Below, one piece after another: positions 1 to 11,048 of a stretch of DNA of 64,000 bases. Positions within the stretch are counted from its first letter, which is position 1; every line of letters begins with the position of its first letter. The notes under the pieces are model-generated. The model had not been told where the DNA came from and did no database searches. It worked only from the letters and a program-made list of their open reading frames with translations. Source of the DNA: Gracilaria domingensis. Lineage: Eukaryota > Rhodophyta > Florideophyceae > Gracilariales > Gracilariaceae. The stretch lies in assembly GCA_022539475.1 (NCBI GenBank), contig VCMS01000193.1, positions 42,479 through 106,478 of the forward strand, written 5' to 3'. The position numbers were made by a program, and so were the translations under genes.

Positions 1-238
1 CGCTATATTTACCAGTACACTCGGCGGATGGCGCCATGTTTCTAAGCGTCCGCACTCTTCCTCATCTTACGAGCTCGAAACTGTGCTTCCTGCCTGCCCA
101 GGCCGTTTTGATCAAAGCGGCGACTAGTCTTTGTCACGGACAAATCCTGCATATTCTCCAGCTAAGTACTCTTCAAACCCTTCTGGCCGCTCTAACCTAC
201 TAACCCAGTCTCAAGTAACCACGGTCCATCTCTGAAAC
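1..238. other. 5' edge of window, no gene seen
   Basis: No convincing coding region or repeat. It probably holds the promoter and leader of the gene that starts at 239, but I see no clear TATA box. Confidence 0.4.
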
Positions 239-1645
239 ATGGTGTCTCTACAAGTGCTAAATGCATTGCTTAACATTATTCTGTGGTTCGTTAATGCCCT
301 CTTCGCAAAGCTGCTGGAGAAGGTATACATCCATTCTTCGAGGTTGGAATTTCGGATTACCGGAAAGACATTCTCCTTGGATTCTGGAGAAATCAGCATT
401 TCGCGGGCGCTCAAGTCTTTGATGAATACGGTCTGCTGCAACAGTATCAATCCGCACGCCAGGTATATCTCCTCAACATGGGTTTGCTTCCTCATTCTTC
501 TGTCCCTCATCTCCCTGCCATCTGAAATATGGGTCGAAACTGGCATTGATGAACGCAACGATTGCAGAGCTACCATGGCGAATAGCACTGGTGTATGCCC
601 TTCACGATGGGCAGGTCATTCTGCTGTTGGTATCGCTTCGGCTGCTTTACTTGTCCAGAGGTCTGAATGGATTGATTCGGATTGGGACATAGTCTATGAA
701 GGTTCTAGCGTGAACCTAAGTTTGAGTGATGTTCACAGAAGTACGGTCGGTAGATCGGTTTCTTCCGACGCCGAGGCAAGGAGGATTGAGGCGCGAGCAG
801 TGGCCAAGAATTGTAGCGTTCAGGTGCTTCCTTGCACTGATTGTGGAACTTTGACCGTTGGAAAGGATGGTGGTACTTTCGATACGATCATTACGAATGC
901 CTCCATTGTCGACGACCCGAATCATTGCCGGGAAACCGATGACGAAAATTATTGTCGCGGGGACTTGACATATGATACTGCAACTGGTCTTGTCTTCTTT
1001 TTCTGGTCAGTTAGAACTGGAAATAACAGCCGTGAACGACGAATAGCAACGAAGGGCATCGAAGTGCTTCTCACTGATGAAGAGATAGACAGAGTTCTTA
1101 CAACAAACGAGACCGTCTGGGAAATCTTCCCCGGAAGGGAAAGATCGAGATTGTACTCCATATCCTGCGAGTCGAATGGTTTACATTGGACGGATTTGAC
1201 AAGGGCAGTCTCCATTTACAGGACCGTGCAAATGGAAAGCCCTGGTGAGAAGAAAGTGAACGTGAACGGGGACCTTGCCAATGTCAGGAGTCTGACAAGG
1301 GAAGATGTGATGAAATCCGTATTTGCACTCAAGGCTGAGGACATTAGCTCTAACTGTGAGGGATTGCTTCCGCACTACACCCAGTGTGGTACCTTTGATG
1401 TTTCGAAGGCATCGATTCTGATAGCTGTGAATTCTTTTACTGTGCTCCTTTACATCGCACTCCGGATTGCTGCATATCGAAAAAAGCACGCGGGATTCCC
1501 CATAAGTACATCATCTTGGAAGAAGTACGCGACAGGGACTCTCCAACGAAATACTGACTTTATAATTGCAGTCGAGACTGAATCTTCCGCACGAAGACTG
1601 GTCGCCATTGACGTAAGCAAGCAAGCTTCAGACACCCTGTCATGA
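239..1645 (+). CDS. Hypothetical glycosylated membrane protein, 468 aa
   Basis: Single uninterrupted frame from ATG to TGA; I do not recognise the family. Seen: three hydrophobic segments at about residues 4-24, 80-97 and 391-413, the last followed by a basic stop-transfer stretch (RIAAYRKK). The domain between the second and third segments carries six N-glycosylation sequons (N115, N159, N191, N220, N262, N290) and many cysteines, including a CTDC motif near residue 199. This suggests a lumenal or extracellular domain of about 290 residues held by membrane anchors, with a 55-residue cytosolic tail. No enzyme motif is visible. It is isolated: the next gene (TDP1) is on the opposite strand 500 bp away. 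The long open frame in non-repetitive DNA supports a real gene; the function is unknown. Confidence 0.6.
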   Translation: MVSLQVLNALLNIILWFVNALFAKLLEKVYIHSSRLEFRITGKTFSLDSGEISISRALKSLMNTVCCNSINPHARYISSTWVCFLILLSLISLPSEIWVETGIDERNDCRATMANSTGVCPSRWAGHSAVGIASAALLVQRSEWIDSDWDIVYEGSSVNLSLSDVHRSTVGRSVSSDAEARRIEARAVAKNCSVQVLPCTDCGTLTVGKDGGTFDTIITNASIVDDPNHCRETDDENYCRGDLTYDTATGLVFFFWSVRTGNNSRERRIATKGIEVLLTDEEIDRVLTTNETVWEIFPGRERSRLYSISCESNGLHWTDLTRAVSIYRTVQMESPGEKKVNVNGDLANVRSLTREDVMKSVFALKAEDISSNCEGLLPHYTQCGTFDVSKASILIAVNSFTVLLYIALRIAAYRKKHAGFPISTSSWKKYATGTLQRNTDFIIAVETESSARRLVAIDVSKQASDTLS

Positions 1646-2142
1646 CCAAAACTAAGGCGATGTGTCCGCCATCTGAGGTTGCAACCACAGAAGCTAGCTG
1701 TGGCTCGTTGAAAGTCTTCGCAATTCGATGTGTGCAACAATTGAATATCTCTCTCTCTCTTAGCGACATCGTAAGAGCAGAGAGTCTGAAAATATATCTC
1801 CACCCCAGTATCTGGAGTAGAAGCAAGCTTTGCAGGGTATACATCTTGGCACCGAAAGAAGCAAGATCCAGGGATATCGCACCTACTCACTATGTTAACT
1901 CCCTTAGGTGCACATGATACTGAAAGCTTAAATCAGTTGTAGACAAGAACATGGACTGTAGAAGAATGCAGTCTCATACACTCCTCAGCAGGACGAGGGT
2001 TGTATTGTAACACTGGCCCAATAAACAAAAATTCCCTCCGAAACTAAACCTCAGTACGCTCAAACACCACGAAGACTGTAAAGGGAATCATGCCCATCTA
2101 CCCCACTATTCAAAGTCCTGACCGAAACGGCAGAAGAACTGC
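1646..2142. other. Spacer between convergent genes
   Basis: Region between the 3' ends of two convergent genes. It contains a short CT-rich run (about 1750-1763) and no convincing ORF. Confidence 0.5.
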
Positions 2143-3714
2143 TCAAGTCATTGAACAAAAATCAATCGTCCATGGGGTGTCATTTTCTTGATAACGTGCA
2201 GCCGGTAGTCGATATGGAACTGGCAACTCCACGATTGCGCGACTTTCGTTTTCCCGGGAAAGCGAAGTATCACCTTTCGCACAGTGCTCTGCGACTGCCG
2301 AATTGCTTTCACACAGTCGTAAGGATACGAGCGATTTCTTTCGTGCCTCTACCCAGCTACTATGCTCTTCCGATGAGAGCGTCTTAAATATCGCGCCATT
2401 GTCAAGCGAAAACACGGCAGGACACGACAAACGCGGTGCGAATACGACACCCATCTCATAAGAAAGAATCTTTAGGCGACCGGCGTTACTGCTTTTCATT
2501 GGTTTGAGACTTCGACCCCAAGCTGCAACACTGAGGTTGAAGCTACCCAACATAAACCACAGTGGACTCTGCGGCTGCGATCTTGGGTAGCGAAGGAATG
2601 TCTTGATGTGAGGCATGGCTCTTTCCTTATTGCTGATATTTGCGTTCCACTTGTGCAGCCGGCTCAGTATATGGTCTCTGTGCATGTTCTTGCCAGGCAC
2701 CGGTAGTGACGCGCCTGCTGCCAGTCCTTCGTTAGAGTTTTGTACCTGATGAAGTGTGGGATATACCAAATGGATTTCCTCCTTTAGTTTTGGTCTCTTC
2801 GGCCTTGCAACACGTCTACTGGCAAACAAAGTATCATGGAACTCTTCTTTCATCCATTTCTCTTGAATCGACCCGAGAGAGCTAAATTGACAAACCGCAA
2901 CCGAATCTTCTGCGCAGTCCTCGACAACCTCCTGGAGCACGCTTCGCAAACGCAAATTTCCATACCACGCGTTACGTTCACCTTCATGAACACCAGGAAT
3001 GCTTGCAACCAAGGCCACTCCAGCTGACGAAAAGTCATACTTTTCAATCGCTTCTAGAACATCTTGGCGTTCAGGGTCCTTTACACAAGCACTAAAATAC
3101 CGCACAAGCTGATTCTTAAAGTCCTGATTTCCAAGATTCTGCGAAGATTGACATTGCATGGTCGGAAAGTCTCGCACATAAGCCCCCTGTGTCTTGTAGT
3201 CCCAGTCTTGTTGTATCATGTTGGCGGTGTGGATGCAGATTCTACATCCATTGGGGTAAAACAACGCAAACGCTTTGGAGTGAACAGTTCCATACATTGG
3301 CGTTTGTGGCCGAACAAATCGCACCCTGTCAATTGCGCCTTCGCTTTCCAAGAATTTCTCCCAGACTTTCTCGTCATCCACTTGTTCACCATGCACTAGC
3401 AAAACTTTGCGACATGTCTGGATTGCTGGTGCTCGCTGCCATAACCAAGGGACATCGAACTTGTAGTTGCAAATAACGGCTAAGTCTGCCGCAGGCGGAA
3501 CAATATCTTCTATACCGACTGTTGGGAATGTTTCTTGAACTCCGATTGTTTTGAGCAGGTAGAAACCAGCGAAAGAAAGGCTCTCTGCAGATTCCACTCT
3601 TCGTTCAGTACAAGCATTTGAAAGTTCAACGCTGGGGCTTCGGTCTCGCTTTCTTGATGATTTTCGACTAAGATTCAGCTTTGGGGCTCCTCTCACGGGC
3701 TCATGGCCCTTCAT
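2143..3714 (-). CDS. TDP1: Tyrosyl-DNA phosphodiesterase 1 (TDP1)
   Basis: TDP1 hydrolyses the 3'-phosphotyrosyl bond left when topoisomerase I stalls on DNA, and acts in nuclear DNA repair. The open frame extends to a TTG at 3759, so I use the first ATG (3714), giving 523 residues; animal TDP1 is somewhat longer (about 600) because of a disordered N-terminus. Both HKD half-sites are visible: H145-x-K147 with N165 (HSKAFALFYPN ... IHTANM) and H369-x-K371 with N393 (HIKTF ... GSFNLSVAAWG). These are the nucleophile, acid/base and supporting residues of the phospholipase D fold, and the family signature after the second site (SFNLS..AWG) is intact. The N-terminal 40 residues are basic and could help nuclear targeting. 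No intron is needed to give the full catalytic core. Confidence 0.93.
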   Translation of the reverse strand: MKGHEPVRGAPKLNLSRKSSRKRDRSPSVELSNACTERRVESAESLSFAGFYLLKTIGVQETFPTVGIEDIVPPAADLAVICNYKFDVPWLWQRAPAIQTCRKVLLVHGEQVDDEKVWEKFLESEGAIDRVRFVRPQTPMYGTVHSKAFALFYPNGCRICIHTANMIQQDWDYKTQGAYVRDFPTMQCQSSQNLGNQDFKNQLVRYFSACVKDPERQDVLEAIEKYDFSSAGVALVASIPGVHEGERNAWYGNLRLRSVLQEVVEDCAEDSVAVCQFSSLGSIQEKWMKEEFHDTLFASRRVARPKRPKLKEEIHLVYPTLHQVQNSNEGLAAGASLPVPGKNMHRDHILSRLHKWNANISNKERAMPHIKTFLRYPRSQPQSPLWFMLGSFNLSVAAWGRSLKPMKSSNAGRLKILSYEMGVVFAPRLSCPAVFSLDNGAIFKTLSSEEHSSWVEARKKSLVSLRLCESNSAVAEHCAKGDTSLSRENESRAIVELPVPYRLPAARYQENDTPWTIDFCSMT

Positions 3715-5496
3715 GTCCCGAGGAACACGCCTATGAGAACGACAGGAAAGTCTGTTCAATTCGCTGAGACCTGTCTTTGCCGATTCCTGTTGAACACTTT
3801 AATTACTTGCTGCACAATACCAAAAACTTTGACCTCTGAAAACTTTGTGAGCGAAAGAAATGGTTACCAGGGTCAGTTCTTCAAACTATGTTACAATTTC
3901 AATATCGATATCATGCATGTTCGAGCATTCCCTAGACTGGAGGAGACTATTCTCGGTATTGCCTTCCGCTGTAGAAGACTGTTAGAGGTGATCCCTTCGC
4001 GGAAAGCCAAGTCTTCAACTATGAAGGGACGGTGCTGAAAATCATATTCTTACGAAAGGGGCCCCGGCTTCCTTCGCGTATACCGTCGGTACCGACGGTA
4101 CCAACGAATCATAGGCTACGATACACCAAGATAGCGAACGAATCGAACCTACCCTTGTACAACAGGGAATCAGTACCGTCTGTGCGATAGCAAACTGTAG
4201 TTCAAAAAGGTACGTTTAACACTACCCTTGGTGCGTGTATCTTCGATAGAGCTGTGGAGAAACTGGCAAAACAAAATTCAAAACTTTTTGGGCTGTTCCA
4301 CCACATCGCCGACTGTAAATGGGTTGCACTCACCCGCGAGTCATATCAAACAGACCTAAAGTTTGTGGGACTTGATAACTAATCTCTTCCGTCGCACTGA
4401 TTCAAGAAGATTGCCTCACGTTGCAAGTTTATGCATCTTACTCAGAACATGGGCCCCTTCTTGATTTCTCAGCTTGTTGTATTGGCGTTTTTCGCTTTCC
4501 TTATGTTTGAATCTAAAGCATGCATCTGAGACTTGGCAGATTGCCACTGCAAATTCCGTTCAAGATGCTTCATTAGGAAGATTACGGAAGTCGTTCACCG
4601 GATCGCACGCCCGTTCCGGGATGTGGTGTTTACGTTACACTCGTGAACACTGGTTCTTCATCTGGATGCCCCGTTTCGAGGTGGGCCCATTGTGGATGAA
4701 CTGCCAGAGTTCTCGTTCTCGTGTTTGTTCTATGCAATACTAGGTTTTTTTCGTGGTATAGTGGCGTATGTATGTATGCTCAAGAGGTAGTCCGGCGGAA
4801 GGGTATCCTTACCACTTCTACCCTTGCGTTTCTGGAGCTAGTTGTTTAGTGCCGTGCTGTTGGTTCGTGCGAGGCTGCATTATTTGGCCGTAGACTGTGT
4901 GTGCCTCCCTCTGCTGACGAACATTTCTCGTTCCCGTGAGGCATAGAGCTCTATGGGTGGAGAGTTAATGTAAGGCTTTGAAGTTGTGCGGCTATGTTGC
5001 AAATGTCCCTCAAGCTACTCTGCTTAACGCGATAACTCGTAACATTGTGGGAGTGTTTGTCGCTCGTGTTGCGGGGGGTATTTGGGCCGAAGTTTGCGTG
5101 CCATGCTGTGTACAGCTCGTTGACCCCTCTGGAGGCTTTAGCAATACGATATACTCTGCATAGGTAAATGGTGAACCCCACGATGGTGTTCGCATTCTTC
5201 GACATTTTTGAGATACTGTGTTTCACATGCGCAGAAAAGTGTTCATGATATTCTCATGAAGAGTGGTTCTTCTACTCAAGAGAAAGGACAGTAGCCGCGC
5301 ACCTGAAGGCGCCCGCTGGACGGGAAACCTCTATGGATGTTACATCACACAGGAATATTTATGCCAAACGTATTTGCCAAGGATAACTTGGCCACATAGA
5401 TACAAGGGAAAACTGCGATTGGTAAGGACAAAAAAAAAACGTTATACGTTACACGCAAAACAGCCGCAGCCCTGGCGTTGCACATCCAAACGCAGA
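3715..5496. other. Spacer with a perfect 20-bp palindrome
   Basis: No gene I can support. Short ORFs at 3703-4038, 4474-4743 and 5263-5853 lack domain features, and the last is mainly antisense to the 5497-6936 gene. The region holds a perfect 20-bp palindrome at 4081-4100 and copies of a CTACCCTTG motif at about 4148 and 4222 that recur elsewhere in the window. Confidence 0.5.
4081..4100. repeat. Perfect 20-bp palindrome TACCGTCGGT/ACCGACGGTA
   Basis: Each half is the exact reverse complement of the other. The 11-mer TACCGACGGTA or its complement recurs at 13233-13243 and 31425-31435, always in spacers and close to CTACCCTTGG-like or CCTTACC-like sequence. It may be a relic of a small inverted-repeat element. 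Confidence 0.7.
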
Positions 5497-6936
5497 TTAG
5501 TCAACGAGCGTCGAGACCCGCGGGTAGTTCTTTGCAAAGAATTCGGCCCAGTGCTTCAGGTCAGAAAGTTGCTTCTTATCAAGACGATCTTTCAAATGGG
5601 CGTCACAATCACGAAGGGCTTTTTCAGAGAGGTCTCCGCTCACAAGAGCCCAGCTAGCGTCGCGTCCAATCAAGCAGTGATAGGTTTCACCAGGACCGTA
5701 ATGTCTCTTCGCAGAGCTCACGTCAAACACTTGTCCATCTACAGCCAGAAGCACTGGCAAGCTTGCATCTCTTCCGTCGTACCTTCGCAATTGCTCTCTG
5801 GACATTTCCTTTGGTGCTTGCTCGACCTTGGCGTCACCTCGAGTCAGTTGTAACTCAGCGGTAGCAGGGCGAGCTATGCGGCCGTCTGCTCGAGGAGTCC
5901 CATGATTTGCAAGCAGTTTTCGCATGTACGTCCAGCTTGTCTCATTCGGGGTGGTGAAATTGGTTGGTGCGGAACTGTACTCAGGTTTGTTACCGAGAAT
6001 ATAGGACTGTACGTGGTTTGGTAGGTCTTCGAAACCATTCGCAAGTTTTCTTCCGCGACAGTGATAGACAAGACGACCAGGTCTGTCACCCATTTCCATC
6101 CATGGAAGCCATTGCCCAACTCTCACCCAACTAATAACGCAGTCCGCACTAGGTTGATCGGAGCGTAGTTGTTGTTTTGTGGAGAAGAACTGGAACATTT
6201 CGGCAGATTGGTATGTATCGGATCCGACGTTCTCAGGGAAGTCTGATCTAGGCAGTGGCGATTTGTAGTTGAGGAACACTTCAGCGTGCCAGTATACGTC
6301 GTCCTCATATGTTGTTGTGGGAACTTTGAAAGAACCACGAGGTCCGTTCAACAGAAACTGTTGGTTGACAGGATCATTCCAAACATGTATGCATTGATTT
6401 GCAGCCCCGGTGTACGGATTTTGCCACACATCAAGAATACGTCCGGTCCGAGGATGTTTGTATAATCCCACTTCCCTTGTAAGCAATCTCCAACCCCCAT
6501 CAACACGTACCATGCGCCCAATATTGTAACCCTCAAATGAGAAAAGATGCTTTGTCGGTTGATCGTCAATGAGATCATATATATCACCTACCCACCAAAA
6601 CACAAACTCTTGTCCGGGCACAAGACTTCCTCTAGTCTTTACGAACCCCCGCAAGTTTTCTTCGCTGTCCGTTTCGAGAAGGTCTGGATTAACGTTGAAC
6701 ACGCTGGAGTTCGGAAGAGGACCATGGAAATGTGGCGATGCTGTGTGATCAGATGGCTTTTCCGAGAGCACAGCTGTTGGCGTAGTGACTCGGGGCGAGC
6801 GCTTCACGACATGGCGACCGGATTGGCGTGGTTTATCGGCGCGCCCGGAAACGGACGGGGTGAATGAAGAAGTTCGGGTGCCACAACTGGCCTGAACTGG
6901 TATGATGTTGATGAAAGCAGAGCGATTGTCTGCCAT
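5497..6936 (-). CDS. DUF1838 domain fused to MAPR/cytochrome b5-like domain
   Basis: 479 residues from the first ATG (the open frame reaches a GTG at 6948). Residues about 80-360 resemble the DUF1838 family, known mainly from bacteria and fungi and without an assigned reaction; the typical Trp/Asn/Pro-rich core is visible (WQNPYTGAANQCIHVWNDPVN). Residues 378-479 match the membrane-associated progesterone receptor branch of cytochrome b5-like haem/steroid-binding domains: LRRYDG, LLAVDGQVFDVSSAKRHYGPGE, then GRDASWALVSGDLS. In known members the tyrosine of the YGPG motif and nearby residues contact haem or ligand. There is no transmembrane anchor or clear signal peptide, unlike animal MAPR proteins. 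The N-terminal 75 residues are Ser/Thr/Pro-rich and may be a targeting or disordered region. Fusion to a possible redox or ligand-binding module suggests that DUF1838 handles a lipophilic substrate, but this is inference. Confidence 0.8.
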   Translation of the reverse strand: MADNRSAFINIIPVQASCGTRTSSFTPSVSGRADKPRQSGRHVVKRSPRVTTPTAVLSEKPSDHTASPHFHGPLPNSSVFNVNPDLLETDSEENLRGFVKTRGSLVPGQEFVFWWVGDIYDLIDDQPTKHLFSFEGYNIGRMVRVDGGWRLLTREVGLYKHPRTGRILDVWQNPYTGAANQCIHVWNDPVNQQFLLNGPRGSFKVPTTTYEDDVYWHAEVFLNYKSPLPRSDFPENVGSDTYQSAEMFQFFSTKQQLRSDQPSADCVISWVRVGQWLPWMEMGDRPGRLVYHCRGRKLANGFEDLPNHVQSYILGNKPEYSSAPTNFTTPNETSWTYMRKLLANHGTPRADGRIARPATAELQLTRGDAKVEQAPKEMSREQLRRYDGRDASLPVLLAVDGQVFDVSSAKRHYGPGETYHCLIGRDASWALVSGDLSEKALRDCDAHLKDRLDKKQLSDLKHWAEFFAKNYPRVSTLVD

Positions 6937-8274
6937 GTTGTTGGGCACCGTGAGGAGCGGAGCGAGTGAGGAAAGTTACCGCAAGGAGGTAAGAGCGAAG
7001 TTTTCTTCTTCCAGCGAAAGCTTGCGGGATGGTGAGACTCGTGGCGTACCTTAGGCACCTTTGGTGCTAGAGGCCCACAAGGAGGAGAAAGGATGGCGCG
7101 GATTGCGTTGCTATTTAGTTGACGCACGGTTGGTCAAATGCTGACGCGACGTGGAAGACAAAATGGTTCTGGCACTTTGTATTCTTTCTGGCTTTCGGGC
7201 TTTAGTGGCAGGGCGAGAGTTCGCTCTCGCTCATTGGCACTGTCGTGGCCAGTAGTTTTGCAGAATTCATTGCAGACGAAGGCGTTTGTGGCATCAACAT
7301 GCGAGTTGGCGGACAACGTGCGAAGTTGACAACGTTGCTCCTTTGCTCAGATTCCATCATTATTATGACGCGAAAATTTTTGTTGGATAATTTGAAATGT
7401 GTGAACCCATCTCCTTGACAGCCCTTGGAGTATCCAGGGCATCCGTCTTCACAATGCATGGCTGTGTACATGGAGTGTTGTCCACTCTTGGGGTTCGGGA
7501 CTGAAATTTGCAAGGCTTGTCCATCTCAATCCTAGCCTGAAGCCCACCATTTGCGCTTTTCAGTAGTGGCAGAACAAACCCTTCCACTGGTGAGTATGCG
7601 AATGTTGAAATTGTGCTCGTGATGCGATGCACAACCTGAGGTTATTCGATTTACCAAGCCAACAGCTTGTTGCAACTTAAAAGTTGCAACAGGTACTGAT
7701 AAATAATGATGCAAAGAATGCATAAATTATTGTTCAACGTTTTTGAGTCTCGCAGCAAGGTTTCGTCCTTGACGAGCATCTTCTTCCTTGTATTTTACTT
7801 CCTTCTCTCACTCTTCTCGAAGTGCTCTTCAGGCAGAAACACACACGCAATAGGAGCCGCTTCAAATAAATCTTTTGCGCCGCACATGGAACCATGGCGG
7901 CGATCCAACAGTCTGACGTTCTTTCTCTCTCTCTATATGGAGCTAGCCTAATTTCGACGTAAAATATAGCGCTTCTCGTGGAAGAAGCAGAGCAGTATTT
8001 ATGACTACCTATTTTGCTAAATTATGGACATTGACTGACTACTCCGGCAAAACGAGTACTCGCTATCTTTTTATTGAATACTTTTTCGGCGGTCTGGCTA
8101 CTAGATTTGGCGCTTTTGTGACTATTTGACTATTCATTCCGCTATTTTGGTAGCCACAAATACGCCCCTGAGAAAAAGCGCTCTCTTGTAAGGAAAGGCA
8201 GCACCCGTCTGACGTTCAATTTCATAGCAGTGTTATGCAATCGCTTTCAAATTTCCAAGGAATAACTCTTCCCT
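6937..8274. other. Spacer without a supported gene
   Basis: Upstream side of the DUF1838-MAPR gene. Several short overlapping ORFs occur on both strands with no recognisable domain. An AT-rich stretch lies at about 7640-8160. I see no repeat structure. Confidence 0.4.
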
Positions 8275-8628
8275 TCAAAGCACAATCCGGACATAACGAG
8301 TGACGGATCTATGTCCAAACAGTCGTATCGAACCATAAACCGTTTGTTGGATCTTCGTCGGCGTATACGAATGCTGAACGATTTGCATTTCTTCAAACGT
8401 CGCACCCAAAAAACATTTGTCTGACAAAAGCCCCACGGCGTCGGCGTAAGTATTTGCGGTGCCATTACATGTTTTATGTCCTGCATGGACCGTTAGGCCG
8501 ATGTTCTGAGCGTACATTAGCGACAACATGCCTGTGGCGCATGACGGAGAGCTCATGTGCATTGCTTTGTTAAGCACGTCTAAATGAGTCTCAGCGATAT
8601 CCCTCGCTTGGCGATATGCAGATTGCAT
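8275..8628 (-). CDS. Possible small hypothetical protein, 117 aa
   Basis: Open frame with an in-frame ATG at 8628 (further upstream start codons are GTG). The composition is plausibly protein-like, with Cys, His, Met and small residues (VHAGHKTCNGTANTYADAV) and no low complexity. No signal peptide, membrane segment or known motif. It has no neighbours within 1.3 kb and could be a chance ORF or an exon of a larger gene. Confidence 0.2.
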   Translation of the reverse strand: MQSAYRQARDIAETHLDVLNKAMHMSSPSCATGMLSLMYAQNIGLTVHAGHKTCNGTANTYADAVGLLSDKCFLGATFEEMQIVQHSYTPTKIQQTVYGSIRLFGHRSVTRYVRIVL

Positions 8629-10391
8629 GCAGTTTTGACTTGACGGGCATGACACGAAGAGGTTCTGGCGCCGTCGGCAGTGAGCCAGATTTCAATTCGC
8701 GTAAACAAACGCGATGGCGATGGCATCGCTTAGCAAATGCGTACAAAGCTTTCATTTCTTCGCGCCTGCATCTGAAATGCTGTCCTTCGAAGGGAAAGTT
8801 CGACAGATATTTTTACGAAGCGCAAATAGTAAGAATGGTACTGAGAAGAATTGATATGCGACACAGAAGACACAAGCCTAGTTCAGTATGCTATTTAAGA
8901 ATAGATTCAGTCGCATCACGCGACTACCACCAAGGCATGCCATCATCATGATGGCAGTGAAACCGGTTCAAACGGACTTTAGCGAAGACAGGTGAAGTTT
9001 GCCAGACACTTGAAGTGACGATTAGGCAATACAGAGATTTGAAAGTATTCTTAAATACATTTCAACGTCAACGACCTTGCGTAGATCATCTCTGATAATG
9101 AGTCTGATTGCTTCGATGCTTTTGTATACTACTTCCGTGAAGCCGTTTTCCTCTTGCGACAAAGTGCTTTAAACATTTACCAAAACATTTTTTTTTCTAT
9201 GCGGGTGTACAGGTTATACCAGAACCAAACCACTTGATTGTAGCAAAACTTTAGCACCGGCTATTTCTCTCTGGACTGCCTCTCCCGACAGTTTATGGCG
9301 TAGTTCATTGTAAATCGTAACATGGGTTTCTGCTGTAGAAGAGCATGCTATGACGGACTGCGCCTACTGCGCCCGGCGCAGTATGACGGTACGTGTAGCG
9401 GTTGTTGTTCCGTAACCTATTCCCATCCAAAGAGTTCGATGGTGTTTTAAGTTTACAATGTAAATACAGGCGCGATTAGATCCATCCCGGATGTAACCGA
9501 ATCGTGTTTACAGTGCGAGAATGGATGATCGTCATACAGATCCTTTGGTTTGAAACAGACGAATCTCGAAATGAGTTTAACATTTGACCACGAATAGTTC
9601 ATTCACGTAGCAACCAGCACGTACGAGGAATTCACAGAGAAACCACGATAAGGTTACTTGATAAAGTTATTAACTTAAAAGGATATCCTTGGGATACCCT
9701 TGATAGGAAAGATGTTTGGACCTTTGCTCTAATGCTGTTGGAGAGACTAATGTCAACAACGAACCTTTCCGCGAACACGTGCATGATCCTTCTGAGCTAA
9801 AGGTAGAAGTCGTTACCCATGTCATCCATGCTCTTCGCCAATGACAAAGGCAGTCCAACATGTTCGCGTCGAGCATGCTGATGCGCATCGCATTACTGCA
9901 TGCTGTAGACGCCTACGGCGTCAGCTCCCACATATCGCATCCTGAGCATCCCAATTGTATGCTGAACACGAACGAATGAATGAAATTTATTTGAAGGTTC
10001 GTGGAAAAAGAGGTTGAGAGGGCTAACCTTGAGAGATGACGCTGTGACTTTAAATCCCCGACATGCATCACCATCATCATGATAATGGGGAATATGTCTG
10101 GTAAAGATGAAATCTGTTGTGCCATTAACCTACTCTTGTGGCGGAGCAAAAGAATTTGCATTGTTGTGCGAAGTACATGTACTGCGACAGACGAACATCA
10201 TCACAGTGACGATAGGTGAGCGTTTATTACAACGAGGCAAAAGATTGCAATTTGGCGATGGTGTCATCGAAGAGTCAGCACTTGATGACCAGGGCAACGG
10301 CGAGAATCTCCGTAGCGGTTAGGAGTTGCGGTCCCACAACCTGAGAGTTCTCATCAAACTACGCCAGTCGCGGTCCTAGTGAACGCACCAG
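8629..10391. other. Spacer without a supported gene
   Basis: Mostly AT-balanced sequence with small shadow ORFs. Short inverted repeats are present (for example TGCGCCCGGCGCA near 9368), but there is no element with recognisable ends. Confidence 0.4.
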
Positions 10392-11048
10392 CTACGCTGG
10401 GAACAAATTGGGAATGACTTGGGGCACAAACACTGGTATGTTAGGTATCACCGGCGGAGAGAAAATTATTTCTGGAAGGCAGACAATAGCGCCGCTAGCC
10501 CTTGACCCCGAAGGACACGGCGAGCAACTGCCCCCAGCAGCACCGGTTTGCACCTGTCCAGGCGGACACGGCGTGCAAGACCTAGCAAAGTTGACGTTGG
10601 CCCCGGCACGGAAAGTGCCTGGTGGGCATGGCGAGCAGCCCTGTTCACTGTTGAAGAAGAATCCTTCATTACAAAAGCAGGTAGTCCGTGCCGGATTGGG
10701 GAACGAGTTTGCAGAACATTGCCTACATTCCGTCAAAAAGTTGACGTTCGGGCCTTCACGGAATTGACCAGCCGGACAGCGGGAGCAAGCGCCCGTGGCC
10801 GGCACAAACAGAAAGCCGGGGTTGCAGAAGCAGGTTGCTCGGGAAGCGGCGGCAATTGAGTTTGCGCTACAAGGGCGACAAGAAAGCGAGTTAGGCGCAT
10901 CGCTGATAGTGTTCGGCGGACACGGTGGACAGATCACCTGCCCGCTCGGATCGGTTGTACGAAACGTGCCTGGCGCGCATGTCTGGGCGTCTGCGTGTGA
11001 GAGCAGCAGTGCCAGAGCGGCGAGGATGGCGAGGATGGTAGCAATCAT
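10392..11048 (-). CDS. Secreted Cys-rich repeat protein, 218 aa
   Basis: ATG start at 11048. A clear signal peptide covers residues 1-21 (hydrophobic core LAILAALALLLS, cleavage near DAQ). The mature part is built of Cys-rich units of the TNFR/ephrin-receptor-like type (GCC2/GCC3 pattern: CPPGTFR...GANVNF...C..CPPGQ), with paired CxxC and CFCNPGF / CFCNEGF variants. The last 25 residues are Cys-free and Pro/Val/Phe-rich. These modules are disulfide-stapled extracellular repeats; in animals they bind ligands, while in algae the role is unknown (cell wall or surface). A TTAAATA element on the minus strand at about 11131-11137 could be the TATA box. It is a shorter, simpler relative of the 19493-21352 gene; both encode CPPGTF-type repeats. 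Confidence 0.85.
   Translation of the reverse strand: MIATILAILAALALLLSHADAQTCAPGTFRTTDPSGQVICPPCPPNTISDAPNSLSCRPCSANSIAAASRATCFCNPGFLFVPATGACSRCPAGQFREGPNVNFLTECRQCSANSFPNPARTTCFCNEGFFFNSEQGCSPCPPGTFRAGANVNFARSCTPCPPGQVQTGAAGGSCSPCPSGSRASGAIVCLPEIIFSPPVIPNIPVFVPQVIPNLFPA

Noticed and set aside
5263..5853. 196-aa plus-strand ORF
   Set aside because: More than half is antisense to the conserved DUF1838-MAPR gene; no features of its own.
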